Positions 19,611 through 30,886 of a stretch of 64,000 bases of DNA are shown piece after piece. The stretch covers positions 1,178,001-1,242,000 of the forward strand of contig NZ_QEOP01000002.1 in the NCBI RefSeq assembly GCF_003097495.1, read 5' to 3'. How positions within the stretch are numbered: the stretch's first letter is position 1; each line of letters opens with the position of its first letter. A program made the translations under genes and the position numbers. A model generated the notes under the pieces. The model did not search any database, was not told the origin of the DNA, and was given only the letters and a program-made list of their open reading frames with translations. Source of the stretch: Amnibacterium flavum. GTDB taxonomy: Bacteria; Actinomycetota; Actinomycetes; Actinomycetales; Microbacteriaceae.

Positions 19611-20300
19611 TTAGGCCCCCCTCGTCCGCTCGCCCGTGATTGCCGTTCCGATCCTTAGGTGTGTCGCACCCGCCGAAACGGCCTGCTCGAAATCCCCTGA
19701 CATGCCCGCCGAGATCGCACTCGCGGTTGGAGCGGCCCGCATCACCCGCTCCGACAGCTCTCGAAGCCGGGCGTAGGACCTGGCCGGGTCCTCTTCGAGC
19801 GGCGGAACGGCCATCACGCCTTTCAGTCTCATGCCCGGCGCGGCCTGGATGGACTCGACCAGTTCGTCCAGACCGGAGGGCGCCACTCCCCCTCGAGCCG
19901 GATCGTCCGTCAGATTGATCTGCGCGAAGACGCCCACGTCGAGGTCGTCGGATGCGAGCGCGTCCACCAGGCTGATCCTGTCGACCGAGTGGATGACACT
20001 CGCGTACTCGCGGACCGCACGGGCCTTCTTGCTCTGGAGCTGGCCGACGAAATGCCAGCGGATGTCCCCCGGCAGGGCCGCGGCCTTCTCCTTTGCCTCC
20101 TGGTGCCGGCTCTCCCCGAAGTCGCGCACGCCGAGCGAGTAAAGGTCCTCGAGGAGCTCGACCGGCTGGAACTTCGTCACGACGACCGTCGTGATCTCGC
20201 TCGCATCGCGACCGGCGGCGTCGGCGGCGCGCTCGACGCGCTCCGCGATCGACGCGATGCGCACGGCGAGGGGCCCGGTGTCCCGGGTGACGCCGATCAT
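19611..20300 (-). CDS. YggS family pyridoxal phosphate-binding protein
   Basis: A 229-residue single-domain PLP-binding protein of the YggS/PLPBP family, which buffers pyridoxal phosphate and has no known catalytic reaction. The PLP lysine is K43 in VVVTKFQP. GESRHQEAKEKA, WHFVGQLQSKKAR and ISAGMSGDFEQAV are hallmark segments. The ATG at 20300 is 31 bases after ftsZ. Its position between ftsZ and sepF is conserved in Gram-positive bacteria. Confidence 0.93.
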   Translation of the reverse strand: MIGVTRDTGPLAVRIASIAERVERAADAAGRDASEITTVVVTKFQPVELLEDLYSLGVRDFGESRHQEAKEKAAALPGDIRWHFVGQLQSKKARAVREYASVIHSVDRISLVDALASDDLDVGVFAQINLTDDPARGGVAPSGLDELVESIQAAPGMRLKGVMAVPPLEEDPARSYARLRELSERVMRAAPTASAISAGMSGDFEQAVSAGATHLRIGTAITGERTRGA

Positions 20301-20331
20301 GCGCGGTAGCCAGTCATTCGATGAGAGCCGA

Positions 20332-21495
20332 TCACTTGAGGAAGTCGGGGATGTCCAGGTCGTCGTCGTCGTCGTAATCGGCTTCGAAGTCCGTCGTCTG
20401 GGTGAGGGTCGTCGTCTCGGCGACGACCGCCCATTCCTGCGAGCCGGTCGCGCCATCGACGGCGGCCGCGGTCGCCACGCCGCCCGTCGTCGGCGCAGCG
20501 GCGTCGACGAAGTTGGTGCGCCGGCCCTCGCGGGAGGCGTTCGGCTCCCCGCCGTCGAAACCTGCGGCGATGACGGTCACGCGGACCTCGTCGCCGAGCG
20601 TGTCGTCGATGACGGCACCGAAGATGATGTTCGCCTCGGGGTGGACGGCCTCCTGCACGAGCTTGGCCGCGTCGTTGATCTCGAAGATTCCGAGGTTCGA
20701 TCCGCCCTGGATGCTGAGCAGCACTCCGTGCGCACCGTCGATGCTGGCCTCGAGCAGGGGGGATGCGACCGCGAGCTCCGCGGCCTTGATGGCGCGGTCG
20801 GCGCCCCGGGCCGAACCGATGCCCATCAGCGCCGAGCCCGCGCCCTGCATGACGGACTTCACGTCGGCGAAGTCGAGGTTGATGAGGCCGGGGGTCGTGA
20901 TGAGGTCGGTGATGCCCTGGACACCGGCGAGGAGCACCTGGTCGGCGGTCTGGAAGGCCTCCATGATGCTGATGCCGCGGTCGCTGATCTCGAGGAGACG
21001 ATCGTTGGGGACGACGATGAGTGTGTCGACCTCGTTCTTCAGGGCGTCGACACCGCGCTCGGCCTGCGACTGGCGGCGCTTGCCCTCGAAGGCGAACGGC
21101 TTGGTGACCACACCGATGGTGAGCGCGCCGATCGACTTCGCGATGCGCGCGACGACGGGTGCACCACCGGTTCCGGTTCCGCCGCCCTCGCCCGCGGTCA
21201 CGAAGACCATGTCGGCGCCCGCGAGCGCCTCCTCGATCTCCTCCGCGTGGTCTTCCGCCGCGCGGCGGCCGACCTCGGGGTCGGCTCCGGCGCCGAGGCC
21301 GCGAGTCAGCTCGCGGCCGACATCGAGCTTCACGTCTGCGTCGCTCAGCAGAAGCGCCTGGGCGTCGGTGTTGATCGCGACGAACTCGACACCGCGCAGC
21401 CCGAGTTCGATCATGCGATTCACGGCGTTCACGCCGCCGCCACCGACGCCGACGACCTTGATCACGGCCAGGTAGTTCTGGTTGTTGGACATCAC
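20332..21495 (-). CDS. ftsZ: Cell division protein FtsZ
   Basis: A 387-residue tubulin-like GTPase that forms the division ring. The GTP-binding loop is [12 protein letters not shown], the tubulin signature [12 protein letters not shown] (102-113), and the catalytic T7 loop [12 protein letters not shown]. The spacer after about residue 320 is low-complexity, and the acidic conserved tail [12 protein letters not shown] recruits SepF and other partners. GTG 21495 and ATG 21492 are adjacent; CAGGAG lies 8 bases before the GTG and 11 before the ATG. A 299-base gap separates it from ftsQ, so it probably has its own promoter. Confidence 0.98.
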   Translation of the reverse strand: MMSNNQNYLAVIKVVGVGGGGVNAVNRMIELGLRGVEFVAINTDAQALLLSDADVKLDVGRELTRGLGAGADPEVGRRAAEDHAEEIEEALAGADMVFVTAGEGGGTGTGGAPVVARIAKSIGALTIGVVTKPFAFEGKRRQSQAERGVDALKNEVDTLIVVPNDRLLEISDRGISIMEAFQTADQVLLAGVQGITDLITTPGLINLDFADVKSVMQGAGSALMGIGSARGADRAIKAAELAVASPLLEASIDGAHGVLLSIQGGSNLGIFEINDAAKLVQEAVHPEANIIFGAVIDDTLGDEVRVTVIAAGFDGGEPNASREGRRTNFVDAAAPTTGGVATAAAVDGATGSQEWAVVAETTTLTQTTDFEADYDDDDDLDIPDFLK

Positions 21496-21794
21496 GTCTT
21501 CTGCTCCTGGAAACTCTAAAGTTCGAGTTGAGGGTTAAAGTTATGCGCGGTATGCATTTCTTCTGTGCCGACCGTACGCGGGTGGAGCACCTCTGTCAGC
21601 AGGCGCGCCGCGTGTCGGACTTCTCACCTGAGCCTGCACCCATCCGCTGACAGGAAGGTTCGGGCAGAGGTTGAAGCGCCGTCATGGTCGCCGTAGATCA
21701 AGTACGCAAGCTTGCCGTAGCCGTTGCGGCCGTGATCACCGACTCGGCATGGTTCGGCGACAGCTGGGCCGCGCGGGCCCGAGACGGCTGCGGA
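21496..21794. other. ftsQ-ftsZ intergenic region
   Basis: No gene is visible. On the minus strand the 60 bases before ftsZ are unusually A/T-rich for this genome (ATAACTTTAAC at about 21535-21545), which marks a probable ftsZ promoter or leader. Further up, CTGTCAGC (21593-21600) and GCTGACAG (21646-21653) form 8-bp inverted arms with an inner GCAGGC/GCCTGC pair, so the leader or the ftsQ trailer may fold. Confidence 0.45.
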
Positions 21795-22796
21795 TCAGCG
21801 GATGATTCCGACGCCGGGCGACGAGACGTCGTATTCCGTGACATCGGTGGGGTGCTGCGCGAGCAGACGGGTCAGGTGCTGGGCCTTCCTCGCCGAATCC
21901 GCCGCGTCGCCCCAGACGACCTTCTGGCCGGTCGTCAGACCCAGGGTGACGTCGTCGACCGTCTTCGCCGAGATCGAGTCCACCTGGGCCAGCAGCTCGG
22001 CGGGGAGCGCCACCAGGACCGAGGCCGCCGCCGTGAACGGGACCGAGGAGAAATCGCCGCTCGGCAGGTCGATCAGCGGATAGCCCGGGATGCGCTCGGC
22101 CGCCGACTCGACCGTGACACCCGCGGAGTCGACGAGGTCGAAGCCGCTCGCGGTCTGGACAACGCCGACGGGGGTCCGCTCGACGATCCGGACGAGGAGG
22201 GTGCCCGGGGGCCTGCTCTCCGTCACGTAGCTCTGGATGAGGGGGAAGCCCTTCAACTCGGTCTCGACCTCGGAGAAGTCCACGAGCGGCAGCGGGGTGC
22301 CCATCTGGTCGTCGAGTGCGGCGACGATGTCCGCGGGAGGGATCCGCGAGGCTCCCTCGACCGTGATCTCCCGCAGCGCGAACAGCGGCGAGAACGCGCC
22401 CAGCGCGACGACCCCCGCCAGCGATCCGATCACGGCGACCGAGACGAGCAGGGTGATGCGTGCACGCCGCTGTCGGGTCGTGAAGCGGCGGACCTCGGCC
22501 TTCTCGCCTCGCTTGCGGAGCCGGCGCGCTCGACGCAGGTCGCGGCGCGCGCTCCGCTCGGCGGAGGCTGCGATCCTCGCGGTCTCGCGCGCGGACGCGA
22601 CGTCGGACCTCGGCGATGCCTCTCGTGCGCGGGGCGTGTGAGCATCGGGAGGGGTCGGGCGACCTGCACCTGGTCGTGCACCCGTCAGGCGCCCTCCTGC
22701 GCCGCCTGACGGCGTACGGGAGCCGGCTGCGGGTCGGCCCCCGGTCTGGCCGCCGTCATGACCACCCGGCCGCTCGAATCCGGCGGGGCGCTTCAC
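21795..22796 (-). CDS. ftsQ: Cell division protein FtsQ/DivIB
   Basis: A 333-residue bitopic divisome protein linking early and late assembly. The first 110 residues are cytosolic, proline- and glycine-rich and then strongly basic. One membrane helix follows (about 114-135), then the POTRA domain starting [16 protein letters not shown] and the beta domain ending in VGIIR. GTG 22796 overlaps the murC stop as GTGA, which fixes the start better than any internal codon. The long basic cytosolic part is common in actinobacteria. Confidence 0.93.
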   Translation of the reverse strand: MKRPAGFERPGGHDGGQTGGRPAAGSRTPSGGAGGRLTGARPGAGRPTPPDAHTPRAREASPRSDVASARETARIAASAERSARRDLRRARRLRKRGEKAEVRRFTTRQRRARITLLVSVAVIGSLAGVVALGAFSPLFALREITVEGASRIPPADIVAALDDQMGTPLPLVDFSEVETELKGFPLIQSYVTESRPPGTLLVRIVERTPVGVVQTASGFDLVDSAGVTVESAAERIPGYPLIDLPSGDFSSVPFTAAASVLVALPAELLAQVDSISAKTVDDVTLGLTTGQKVVWGDAADSARKAQHLTRLLAQHPTDVTEYDVSSPGVGIIR

Positions 22797-24226
22797 GCGG
22801 CACGACCTCCCGGGTCGTCGCCGTCGGGACCGGTGCCCGTCTCGAGCGCATCGAGCAGCTGCGGGACGATCCGATAGACCGATCCGCAGCTGAGGGTCAT
22901 GACGATGTCGCCGTCGCGGGCGATCTCGGCGACGCGGTCCGCGGCGGTCTGCCAGTCGGGTAGGAAGTCGACCCTGGTCTGGTCGACGAACTCCGCACTG
23001 ACGAGCGCCCCGCTCACCCCGGGTACGGGATCCTCGCGCGCACCGTCGACGTCGAGGACGATCGTGTGGTCGGCGAGCTCCTCGTAGACGCTCGCGAACT
23101 GGGGCGACATGAGCTGGGTGCGGCTGAACAGGTGCGGCTGGTGGACGGCGATGACCCGCCCGCCACCGACGACGCTGCGCGCGGTGGCGAGAGCGGCGGC
23201 GGCTTCCGAGGGGTGATGCGCGTAGTCGTCGAAGACCCGCACTCCCCGCCGCTCGCCCTTGAACTCGAATCGGCGCTTGGTCCCGCCGAACGCGGACAGT
23301 GCCCGCGCCACGGCAACGGGGTCGTGTCCGAGGCCGACGAGCACGGCGAACGCTCCGGTGGCGTTGATGGCGTTGTGCCGGCCCGCGACGCCGATGCTCA
23401 CGGGATAGTCGGCCCCGTTCCAGGAGACGACGAAGCTCACCGTCTCGCGTGCGTCGATCGAGTGCACGCGCACATCGGCCTCCGCGCTCTCGCCGAACGT
23501 GAAGAGGTTCTTGTTCTGGATCAGCTCGCGGATGCGCTGGGTGCCCGAGTCGTCGGATGAGAGCACCACGAGCTCGGATGCGCGATCGGCGAAGATCCCG
23601 AAAGCCGCATCGAAGGCTCCGATGCTGCCGTAGTGGTCGAGATGATCCGAGTCGACGTTCGTGATGAGGGCGATGGCGGTGTCGTAGAGCAGGAACGACC
23701 CGTCGGACTCGTCCGCCTCGATGACGAACAGGTCGCTCGCCCCCGTGGCGGCGCTCGTGCCGACTTTGGAGATGACGCCGCCGTTGACGAAGCTCGGCTG
23801 GGCGTCGAGCTCGAGGAGAGCGGTGATGATCATGCCCGCCGAGGTGGTCTTGCCGTGGGCTCCGGCGACCGAGACGACCCGCTTGCCCAGCGTCAGCCAC
23901 TTGAGCGCTTGGGATCGGTGCAGGACCGGGATGCCTGCGGCGCGTGCGGCGACGTACTCGGGGTTGTCCTCCCAGAGCGCGCTCGTGACGACGAGGGTGT
24001 CGGCGCCCTCGATGTTCGCTGCGTCGTGCCCGACGCTGATGCGGGCGCCGAGGTCGCGCAGAGGCTGCAGGTAGGGGCCCTCGTCACGGTCGGAACCGGA
24101 GACGGTGTAACCGGCCTCGAGGAACATGCGGGCGATGCCGCTCATTCCGGATCCGCCGATTCCGACGAAGTGGACGGCTCCGGGATCGGCGGGCAGGACG
24201 AGTGAGAGGTCGGGCTTGATCGGCAC
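22793..24226 (-). CDS. murC: UDP-N-acetylmuramate--L-alanine ligase
   Basis: A 477-residue ATP-dependent ligase adding L-alanine to UDP-MurNAc, the first amino acid of the peptide stem. GIGGSGMSG (22-30) binds the UDP part, and [11 protein letters not shown] (121-131) is the P-loop. [11 protein letters not shown]-type residues appear as [10 protein letters not shown], and [11 protein letters not shown] precedes the C-terminal domain. It is 5 bases after murG and overlaps ftsQ by 4 bases. Length is normal. Confidence 0.97.
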   Translation of the reverse strand: MPIKPDLSLVLPADPGAVHFVGIGGSGMSGIARMFLEAGYTVSGSDRDEGPYLQPLRDLGARISVGHDAANIEGADTLVVTSALWEDNPEYVAARAAGIPVLHRSQALKWLTLGKRVVSVAGAHGKTTSAGMIITALLELDAQPSFVNGGVISKVGTSAATGASDLFVIEADESDGSFLLYDTAIALITNVDSDHLDHYGSIGAFDAAFGIFADRASELVVLSSDDSGTQRIRELIQNKNLFTFGESAEADVRVHSIDARETVSFVVSWNGADYPVSIGVAGRHNAINATGAFAVLVGLGHDPVAVARALSAFGGTKRRFEFKGERRGVRVFDDYAHHPSEAAAALATARSVVGGGRVIAVHQPHLFSRTQLMSPQFASVYEELADHTIVLDVDGAREDPVPGVSGALVSAEFVDQTRVDFLPDWQTAADRVAEIARDGDIVMTLSCGSVYRIVPQLLDALETGTGPDGDDPGGRAA

Positions 24227-24231
24227 GGGCT

Positions 24232-25329
24232 CTACCCTAGGCTCCGCCGGGAGGCGGATCCCGCGAGTGCTTCCTCGAGCAGGTCGGCGGTGCGGTCGGC
24301 GCCGTCGAGCACACCGTGTGCGGCCGACGCGACGGCCATGGCGTCGATGCGCTGACGGTCGGCCAGGAGCGGGATCAGGTCCCGCCGGACCTGGCCCGGA
24401 AGGAACGAGGCGTCCTCGACGAGCACTGCTCCCCCGGATCCGACGACGCCGCGCGCGTTGAAGCGCTGCTCGCCGTTGCCGACCGGATAGGGCACGTAGA
24501 CGGCGGGGACGCCGAGCGCTGTCAGCTCGCTCACCGTGGCCGCACCCGCCCGCGACACGGCGAAATCGGCGGCGGCGAGGGCCAGATCCATGCGGTCGCA
24601 GTACTCCAGCATGCGGTAGTCGGCCAGGTGGGGATCGGAGACCTCCGCGCGACCGCCGACGATGTGCAGGATCGACCAGCCGGCGGCGAGGATGTCGGGC
24701 GCGGACTCGAGGATCGTCGCGTTGATGCGCCGGGCACCGAGCGAGCCTCCCGTGACGAGCAGAACAGGACGATCGGGGTCGAGACCGAAGAAGCTCAGGG
24801 CCTCGGGACGCATCGAGGATCGATCGAGGGTCTCGATCTCGCGCCGGAGCGGCATGCCGACGACGCGGGCGCCTCGCAGCGGGGTCCCCGCGAATGCGAC
24901 GCCGACCGAATCGGTCAGCCGGGCGCCGAGTCGGTTGGCGAGACCCGGCCGGGCATTCGCCTCGTGCAGCGCGAGAGGCAGTCGCGCCCGCTTGGCCGCG
25001 AGGTAGGCCGGGGCGGCCGCGTACCCGCCGAAACCGGCGACGACATCGACGCCGCGCTCGGTGAGGGTCCGGGTGAGTTCGCGCACTGTCTGATTGAAGG
25101 CCGGGCCGAAGCGCAACGCCGCGAGATCGGGACGCCGAGGGAACGGCAATCGCGGGATGGGCACCAGCTCGTACCCGCGCTCGGGCACCAGTCGGGCTTC
25201 GAGACCCTCTCGGGTGCCGAGGACGAGCACCTCGTCACCCGGTGCGCGACGGCGCAGCGTGTCGGCGACGGCGAGCAGCGGATTGACGTGGCCGGCCGTC
25301 CCACCGCCGGCCAGCAGCCATACCGTCAC
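24232..25329 (-). CDS. murG: UDP-GlcNAc:lipid I N-acetylglucosaminyltransferase
   Basis: A 365-residue GT-B glycosyltransferase that turns lipid I into lipid II on the inner membrane face. [13 protein letters not shown] (8-20) is the N-terminal G-loop, [10 protein letters not shown] at about 192-201 the second, and [22 protein letters not shown] contains the UDP-GlcNAc site. GTG 25329 overlaps the ftsW stop as GTGA, which settles the start. Confidence 0.96.
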   Translation of the reverse strand: MTVWLLAGGGTAGHVNPLLAVADTLRRRAPGDEVLVLGTREGLEARLVPERGYELVPIPRLPFPRRPDLAALRFGPAFNQTVRELTRTLTERGVDVVAGFGGYAAAPAYLAAKRARLPLALHEANARPGLANRLGARLTDSVGVAFAGTPLRGARVVGMPLRREIETLDRSSMRPEALSFFGLDPDRPVLLVTGGSLGARRINATILESAPDILAAGWSILHIVGGRAEVSDPHLADYRMLEYCDRMDLALAAADFAVSRAGAATVSELTALGVPAVYVPYPVGNGEQRFNARGVVGSGGAVLVEDASFLPGQVRRDLIPLLADRQRIDAMAVASAAHGVLDGADRTADLLEEALAGSASRRSLG

Positions 25330-26891
25330 GAGACGGGCCGCGCGGCGCGCCCCGGCCGGACGCGAGGGTTCGCGGGCACGTGGTCGAGGAGCGCGGAACC
25401 CGGCACTCGGGCGAAGGACAGGGCGACTCCGATCGCCAGCATCGACACGATGAGCGCCGTGCCTCCGGAGGATATGAGCGGGAGTGGGACGCCGAGGACG
25501 GGGAAGACGCCCAGGATGACTCCGATGTTGACGAGGGCTTGGGACACGATCCAGGTTCCCACGGCGGCGACCGTGATCCGCCCCATGCCCCCGGGCGCCG
25601 ACTGACTGACGATGCGGGTGAACACGACGGCGAGGACGACGAAGAGGATGAGGACGGTGACAGCGCCCACGAGACCGAGCTCCTCCCCCACCACCGCGAA
25701 GATGAAGTCGTTGTCCGCCTCGGGCAGCCACGACCATTTGGCCTTCGAATTGCCGAGTCCGACACCGAACACACCGCCGGCCGCGAGAGCCCACGTGCCG
25801 TGGGTGATCTGCCAGCACGCGTTCGCGTAGTCCTGGCTGCACCCGCTGAGCCAGGACTGGATCCGCTCGGACCGCGAGGCGCTGGTGAGCGAGAACGCGA
25901 TGGCGAGCGGTGCGGCGATGACGAGCACCAGGCCGAGCTGACGCAGAGGCACCCCGCCGAAGAAGAGCGCCGCCAGCACGATGGTGGCGAGGATGATCGC
26001 GGTTCCGAGGTCGCCTCCGCGGAGGACGAGGACGATGGGGATCGCCGACACGATGAGGGCGGGGACGAGAACCCTCCGCCAGTCGGAGAGGCTCCCGCGC
26101 CGGTCCGCGAGGAACTTGCCGAGCCACAGCGCGAGCGCGAGCTTCGAGAACTCCGACGGCTGCACGTTGACGAAGCCGAGGTCGAGCCAGTTCCGGTTCC
26201 CGCCGTACTCGTAGCCGAGCCCGGTGAAGACGAGCAGCTGGCCGGCGACCGCGCCGACGAGCACGATCACCGAGAGCCGCGGCCACCAGCGCGCGGGGAT
26301 GATCGAGATCGCCAGCATCGCCGGAAGGGCGAGCACCGCGGCGCCGCCCTGAGTGAGGAAGTCGGCGAAGGCGCTGTTGCCGTTCGCGAACGACTCCACC
26401 GATGACGACGAGAGCACCATGACGAGGCCGAAGGCCACGAGGAAGAGGGTGATGCCGAGAAGCAGGAAGTAGTTGGCGCCCTCGGAGACGAAGGCCTTGC
26501 CGAGCACGAAGCGGGCGGCGAGGCCGCGGTTCTCGGGCCCGTCGGTCGCGGCCGCCGTCAGAGTCGGCCGGCGGAAGCCGGATCGGAGCAGTCCGGCGCG
26601 CGGGGAACGGACCGGGGCGTCCGCGGTGCCGACCTCCGCCGTCGCGCGGGCGTCCGCCGGGCGATCCCGCTGAGTCTGCTGGGGAGCGGGCGTCCGCCGG
26701 GGACTAGGAGTCCGCTGGGCGGGACGGGTCGTCGGGGTTCGCTGCGCCGGAGGCGTCGGCTGAGGCGTCGGAGTCTTCTGGGCTGCCGCCGTCTTCGGGA
26801 CCGCCGGCGCCTTCTTCGATACCGGCTTCTGGGTCGCGGGAGCCGCCGGCCTCGTCACGGTCGGACGGCGCACCGGTGTCACTTCGGTCAT
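25326..26891 (-). CDS. ftsW: Septal peptidoglycan polymerase FtsW (SEDS family)
   Basis: A 521-residue SEDS glycosyltransferase that polymerises lipid II at the septum together with FtsI. About ten helices start near residue 141. Conserved segments are NWLDLGFVNVQPSEFSK, RGGDLGTAII, and PLPLISSGGTALI near the C-terminus. The first 120 residues are disordered, rich in P, T, A and R, and the first 62 overlap the end of murD. ATG 26891 is my choice. GTG 26507 (VLGKAFVSEG) is the only start free of the overlap and would give a compact protein, but it would leave some 200 non-coding bases. Confidence 0.92.
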   Translation of the reverse strand: MTEVTPVRRPTVTRPAAPATQKPVSKKAPAVPKTAAAQKTPTPQPTPPAQRTPTTRPAQRTPSPRRTPAPQQTQRDRPADARATAEVGTADAPVRSPRAGLLRSGFRRPTLTAAATDGPENRGLAARFVLGKAFVSEGANYFLLLGITLFLVAFGLVMVLSSSSVESFANGNSAFADFLTQGGAAVLALPAMLAISIIPARWWPRLSVIVLVGAVAGQLLVFTGLGYEYGGNRNWLDLGFVNVQPSEFSKLALALWLGKFLADRRGSLSDWRRVLVPALIVSAIPIVLVLRGGDLGTAIILATIVLAALFFGGVPLRQLGLVLVIAAPLAIAFSLTSASRSERIQSWLSGCSQDYANACWQITHGTWALAAGGVFGVGLGNSKAKWSWLPEADNDFIFAVVGEELGLVGAVTVLILFVVLAVVFTRIVSQSAPGGMGRITVAAVGTWIVSQALVNIGVILGVFPVLGVPLPLISSGGTALIVSMLAIGVALSFARVPGSALLDHVPANPRVRPGRAARPVS

Positions 26892-28383
26892 CGGGTCCCC
26901 CTTCCGGCGTTTCGCTGAGCAGTGCCGACACGGCGGCGGCGAATGCGCGGCCGCGGTCGGCGTAATCGGTGAACTGGTCCATGGATGCCGCCGCAGGGGC
27001 GAGGAGGACCACGTCGCCGGGCCGGGCGGCCTCAGCGGCCATGCGCACAGCAGCCTGCATGACCTCCTCAGTCTCACTCGGGACCACTTCGAACAGGGGA
27101 AGCTCGGGCGCGTGTCGGCCGAACGCCGAGACGACCTCCTGCCGATCGGCACCGATGACGATGGCCGCGCGCAGCTTCGAGGCGCGGCGCTCGACGAGGT
27201 CGGCGATCGGCACGCCCTTGAGCAGTCCCCCGACGACCCAGACGATCGAGCCGAACGCCCCGAGGGACGCGTCGGCGGCGTGCGGGTTCGTGGCCTTCGA
27301 GTCGTCGATCCAGAGCACCCCGTCGCGGTCGGCGACGACCTCGATGCGGTGCGGATCGAGCCGGTACTCCCGCAGGGCGGCACGGATCGAGGCGATCGAC
27401 ACCCCGGCGGCTCGGGCGAGCGCCGATGCAGCGAGGATGTTGGCGACGACGTGGGGCGCGGCGAGGCCGCGCTCGCGCAGCTCGCCGACGGTGGCGATCT
27501 CGAGGGCGGAATCACGGCGCTCGGCGAGGAACGCGCGGTCGACGAGGATGCCGTCGACGACGCCGAAGTCGCTGGGCCCGGGGACGTCAAGCCCGAAGCC
27601 GACGGCTCGCGCGCCGTCGATCACCTCGGCGTCCTCGACGAGGTGCATGGTCGCCTCATCCGCCCGGTTGTAGACGCAGGCGATGCGGGTGTTCTCGTAC
27701 ACCTTGCCTTTGGCCAGTCGATAGGCCTCGGCGGAGCCGTGCCAGTCGAGGTGGTCGTCGGCGATGTTCAGACACACGCTCGCGAGCGGCGAGACGCCGC
27801 GCATCCAGTGCAGCTGGTAGCTGGAGAGCTCGACGACGAGAGCGTCGAACCCCTCGGGGTCGCGGATGGCGTCGAGGACCGGGACGCCGATGTTGCCGCA
27901 CGCGGCGACCCGCAGCCCCTCGGCTCGCAGCATCGCCGCGGTGAGTCCCGTGGTCGTGGTCTTGCCGTTCGTACCGGTGACGCTGATCCATTCGGCCGGC
28001 GCGCCGACCTTGTCGCGCAGCCGCCAGGCGAGCTCGATGTCGCCCCAGATCGGCACGCCCGCCTGGGCCGCCCAGACGAGCAGCGGGTGGTCGGGGTGGT
28101 AGCCGGGTGAGACGACGACGAGCTCCGGGACGAACGCCTCGAGCCGTTCGAGCCCGAGCGACCCGTCGGGGTCGAGGAGCAGCGTTCCGCCGATCACCTC
28201 GAGCAGCTGCGTGCGCTCGGGAGAGGCGGACTCCGCGATCACGAGGACCGACGCGCCCAGTTCGACGAGCGTGTCGGCGACCGAGAAGCCGGTCATGCCG
28301 AGTCCGAGCACGGCGGTGCGCAGTCCCGACCAGTCGTGGTGCCAGCTCGTGAGGGAGTCGGGCCGGACGTCGGGACGCGGCAT
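26704..28383 (-). CDS. murD: UDP-N-acetylmuramoyl-L-alanine--D-glutamate ligase
   Basis: A 559-residue ligase that adds D-glutamate to the stem peptide. The N-terminal domain starts at about residue 20 with TAVLGLGMTGFSV, and the P-loop is TGTNGKTTTTG (136-146). SSYQLHWM, WIDDSKATNPHAADASL and the C-terminal LLAPAAASMDQF are typical. The catalytic fold ends near residue 489. The last 70 residues are an acidic, G-, D-, P- and S-rich tail not found in well-studied MurD proteins, and most of it lies in the 188-base overlap with ftsW. The start ATG shares one base with the mraY stop. Confidence 0.94.
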   Translation of the reverse strand: MPRPDVRPDSLTSWHHDWSGLRTAVLGLGMTGFSVADTLVELGASVLVIAESASPERTQLLEVIGGTLLLDPDGSLGLERLEAFVPELVVVSPGYHPDHPLLVWAAQAGVPIWGDIELAWRLRDKVGAPAEWISVTGTNGKTTTTGLTAAMLRAEGLRVAACGNIGVPVLDAIRDPEGFDALVVELSSYQLHWMRGVSPLASVCLNIADDHLDWHGSAEAYRLAKGKVYENTRIACVYNRADEATMHLVEDAEVIDGARAVGFGLDVPGPSDFGVVDGILVDRAFLAERRDSALEIATVGELRERGLAAPHVVANILAASALARAAGVSIASIRAALREYRLDPHRIEVVADRDGVLWIDDSKATNPHAADASLGAFGSIVWVVGGLLKGVPIADLVERRASKLRAAIVIGADRQEVVSAFGRHAPELPLFEVVPSETEEVMQAAVRMAAEAARPGDVVLLAPAAASMDQFTDYADRGRAFAAAVSALLSETPEGGPDDRSDTGAPSDRDEAGGSRDPEAGIEEGAGGPEDGGSPEDSDASADASGAANPDDPSRPADS

Positions 28384-29480
28384 CAGCGGCTCAGCCACTC
28401 GAGGTAGAACGAGCCGACGCCGGCGGCGACGAACAGTCCGCCGATGATCCAGAACCGCACGACGACCGTCACCTCCGCCCACCCCTTCAGCTCGAAGTGG
28501 TGATGCAGTGGGCTCATCAGGAATATCCGTTTGCCGTGCGTGATCTTGAAGTACGCCCGCTGCAGGATCACCGACCCGGTGACGATCACGAAGAGTCCGC
28601 CGATCAGCACGAGGAGCAGCTCCGTGCGGCTCAGCACAGCGAGCGACGCGATGGCGCCGCCGAGGGCGAGGGAGCCGGTGTCGCCGAGGAAGATCTGCGC
28701 AGGCGAGGTGTTCCACCAGAGGAATCCGATGAGCGCGCCGACGATCGCGGTCGCGACGATCGCCAGGTCGAGCGGGTCGCGCACGTAGTACGCCTTGTAG
28801 GCCACGTCGGGATCGAGGGCGCTGGAGAACGCGAACTGGTTGTTCTGCCAGAAGCCGATGATGACGTAGGCGCCGATCGAGAAGATCGAGGCGCCCGTCG
28901 CCAGACCGTCGAGACCGTCGGCGACGTTCACCCCGTTCGACGAGCTCGTCACGATGCCCGCGATCCAGATGATGTAGACGATGATGCCCGCGACGGCGCC
29001 GAAGATCATCACGAAGTCGAAGCGGGTGTCGCGGAAGAGCGAGATCGCGGTAGTCGCCGGCGTCAGCCCGTCCTTCGACGGGAACTGGAGCGCGAGCAGA
29101 GCGAACGCCGTCGCGACGATGACCTGGCCGAGGATCTTCGCCCAGCCGCCGAGCCCCAGGCTGCGCTGGTTGCGGGTCTTGAGGTAGTCGTCGAGGAAGC
29201 CGACGGCCCCGAGGCCGACCATCATGAACAGCACCAGCAGGGCCGAGATCTGGATCGGCTCCTCGCTCGTTAGTGTGCCCGTGAAGTAGCCGACTATGGT
29301 CGCCGCGATCACCACGAGCCCGCCCATGGTGGGGGTTCCGTGCTTGGCGTGGTGGCTGACCGGGCCGTCCTCACGAATGAACTGCCCCCACTCGATCCGC
29401 TTGAAGAGACGGATGAAGACGGGAGTCAGCAGGAGCGAGAAGGCGAGGGAGACGGCGCCGGCGGTCAGAAGTGCTTGCAC
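28383..29480 (-). CDS. mraY: Phospho-N-acetylmuramoyl-pentapeptide transferase
   Basis: A 365-residue polytopic membrane enzyme that moves phospho-MurNAc-pentapeptide onto undecaprenyl phosphate to make lipid I. About ten helices are visible. The active-site aspartates D97 and D98 lie in [14 protein letters not shown], the third in [15 protein letters not shown], and the histidine motif is [11 protein letters not shown]. It overlaps murF by 16 bases upstream and murD by one base downstream. Confidence 0.97.
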   Translation of the reverse strand: MQALLTAGAVSLAFSLLLTPVFIRLFKRIEWGQFIREDGPVSHHAKHGTPTMGGLVVIAATIVGYFTGTLTSEEPIQISALLVLFMMVGLGAVGFLDDYLKTRNQRSLGLGGWAKILGQVIVATAFALLALQFPSKDGLTPATTAISLFRDTRFDFVMIFGAVAGIIVYIIWIAGIVTSSSNGVNVADGLDGLATGASIFSIGAYVIIGFWQNNQFAFSSALDPDVAYKAYYVRDPLDLAIVATAIVGALIGFLWWNTSPAQIFLGDTGSLALGGAIASLAVLSRTELLLVLIGGLFVIVTGSVILQRAYFKITHGKRIFLMSPLHHHFELKGWAEVTVVVRFWIIGGLFVAAGVGSFYLEWLSR

Positions 29481-30886
29481 GCGACCAGCTCCCCCAATCG
29501 ATCACCGAGGAACCGGAGTCCTGCGGAGTTGGACGACTTCACGAGCACGAGGTCTCCGGACCGCAGGCTCGACTCCAGTCTGTCGTACGCCTCGTCGGCC
29601 GTTGCGTACCACTCGGACTCGCCGTCCCAGGATCCCTCGAGCTCAGCCGCCATGTGGATGCGCTTAGCGCCCTCTCCGACGACGATCAGCTGGCCGATGT
29701 TGAGCCGGACGACGAGGCGTCCGATGCTGTCGTGCTCCTCCGCCGACAGGTCGCCGAGCTCGCTCATCTCGCCGAGGACGGCGACGGTGCGCTTGGCTTC
29801 GGGGGCGAGCACGGCGAGGGTCTTCAGTGCGGCCGCCATCGAATCGGGGCTGGCGTTGTACGCGTCGTTGATGACGACGGTGTCGAGGCCGGGCAGCACC
29901 TCCATGCGCCACCGCTCGGCCCGTGTCACGCTCTCGAGCGCCTCGACGATCGTGTCAAGGGGCACCCCCAGGGTCAGCGAGGCCGCCGCGGCCGCGAGGG
30001 CGTTCGTGACGTGATGCTCGCCGAGCACCGAGAAGTGCACGTCGCGAGGCGTCTCGCCCGGCGCGTGCAGTGTGAATCGGGTGCCGGTCGAATCGACGCT
30101 CACGTCGCTCGCTCGCACGTCCGCCTGCGGTCCACGGCCGAACCACAGCACCTTCGCCGCGGTGGACTCGGCCATTCCGGCCACGCGGAAATCATCGGCG
30201 TTGAGGACGGCGGTGTCGTCCGGCAGCAGGTCGGCGACCATCTCGGTCTTCGCGATCAGAGTCGACTCGATCCCACCGAACTCCCCGGCGTGGGCGAGGC
30301 CGACCGTGAGGACGATGCCGACGTCGGGGCGCGCCATCCCGACGAGCCGGCGGATCTCGCCGATCCCGCTCGCTCCCATCTCGGCGACGAGGAACTCGGT
30401 CTCCCAGGTCAGCTTGAGCATGGTCAGCGGAGCACCGACCTCGTTGTTGAACGATTCGCGAGGGGCGATGGTCTCCGCTCGACGGCTGAGGATCTCGCGC
30501 AGCAGGTTCTTCGTCGTCGTCTTGCCGTTCGAGCCCGTGACGGCGACGATCCGCAGCACGCCCGCGGCGCGGACGCGCCGCACGACCTCGGCGGCGAGCA
30601 GTCCGAGAGCTACCGTCGCGTCGTCGACCACGATCTGGGTGACCGAGAGCTCGAGCGGGCGCTCGACGATGAGGAGAGCGGCCCCGCGCTCGATCGCGGA
30701 TGGGGCGAAGAGGTGGCCGTCGGTGGTCTCGCCGTGGCGTGCGACGAAGACTCCCCCCGGGCCGATCTCGCGCGAGTCGGTCTCGACCGCTCCGCTCACC
30801 ACGTCGCTGGGGGCTGCGTCACCGTCGCCGAGGAGCAGACGCCCGCCGACCGCTTCGGCGATCTCCGTGAAACTGAGCGCGATCAC
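29465..30886 (-). CDS. murF: UDP-MurNAc-tripeptide--D-Ala-D-Ala ligase
   Basis: A 473-residue ligase completing the pentapeptide stem. The P-loop is [12 protein letters not shown] (116-127). [11 protein letters not shown] and [13 protein letters not shown] are signature segments of MurF, and TKNLL after the P-loop separates it from MurE. The C-terminal domain ends about 12 residues after [10 protein letters not shown]. It starts 4 bases inside the end of murE and runs 16 bases into mraY. Confidence 0.96.
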   Translation of the reverse strand: MIALSFTEIAEAVGGRLLLGDGDAAPSDVVSGAVETDSREIGPGGVFVARHGETTDGHLFAPSAIERGAALLIVERPLELSVTQIVVDDATVALGLLAAEVVRRVRAAGVLRIVAVTGSNGKTTTKNLLREILSRRAETIAPRESFNNEVGAPLTMLKLTWETEFLVAEMGASGIGEIRRLVGMARPDVGIVLTVGLAHAGEFGGIESTLIAKTEMVADLLPDDTAVLNADDFRVAGMAESTAAKVLWFGRGPQADVRASDVSVDSTGTRFTLHAPGETPRDVHFSVLGEHHVTNALAAAAASLTLGVPLDTIVEALESVTRAERWRMEVLPGLDTVVINDAYNASPDSMAAALKTLAVLAPEAKRTVAVLGEMSELGDLSAEEHDSIGRLVVRLNIGQLIVVGEGAKRIHMAAELEGSWDGESEWYATADEAYDRLESSLRSGDLVLVKSSNSAGLRFLGDRLGELVACKHF

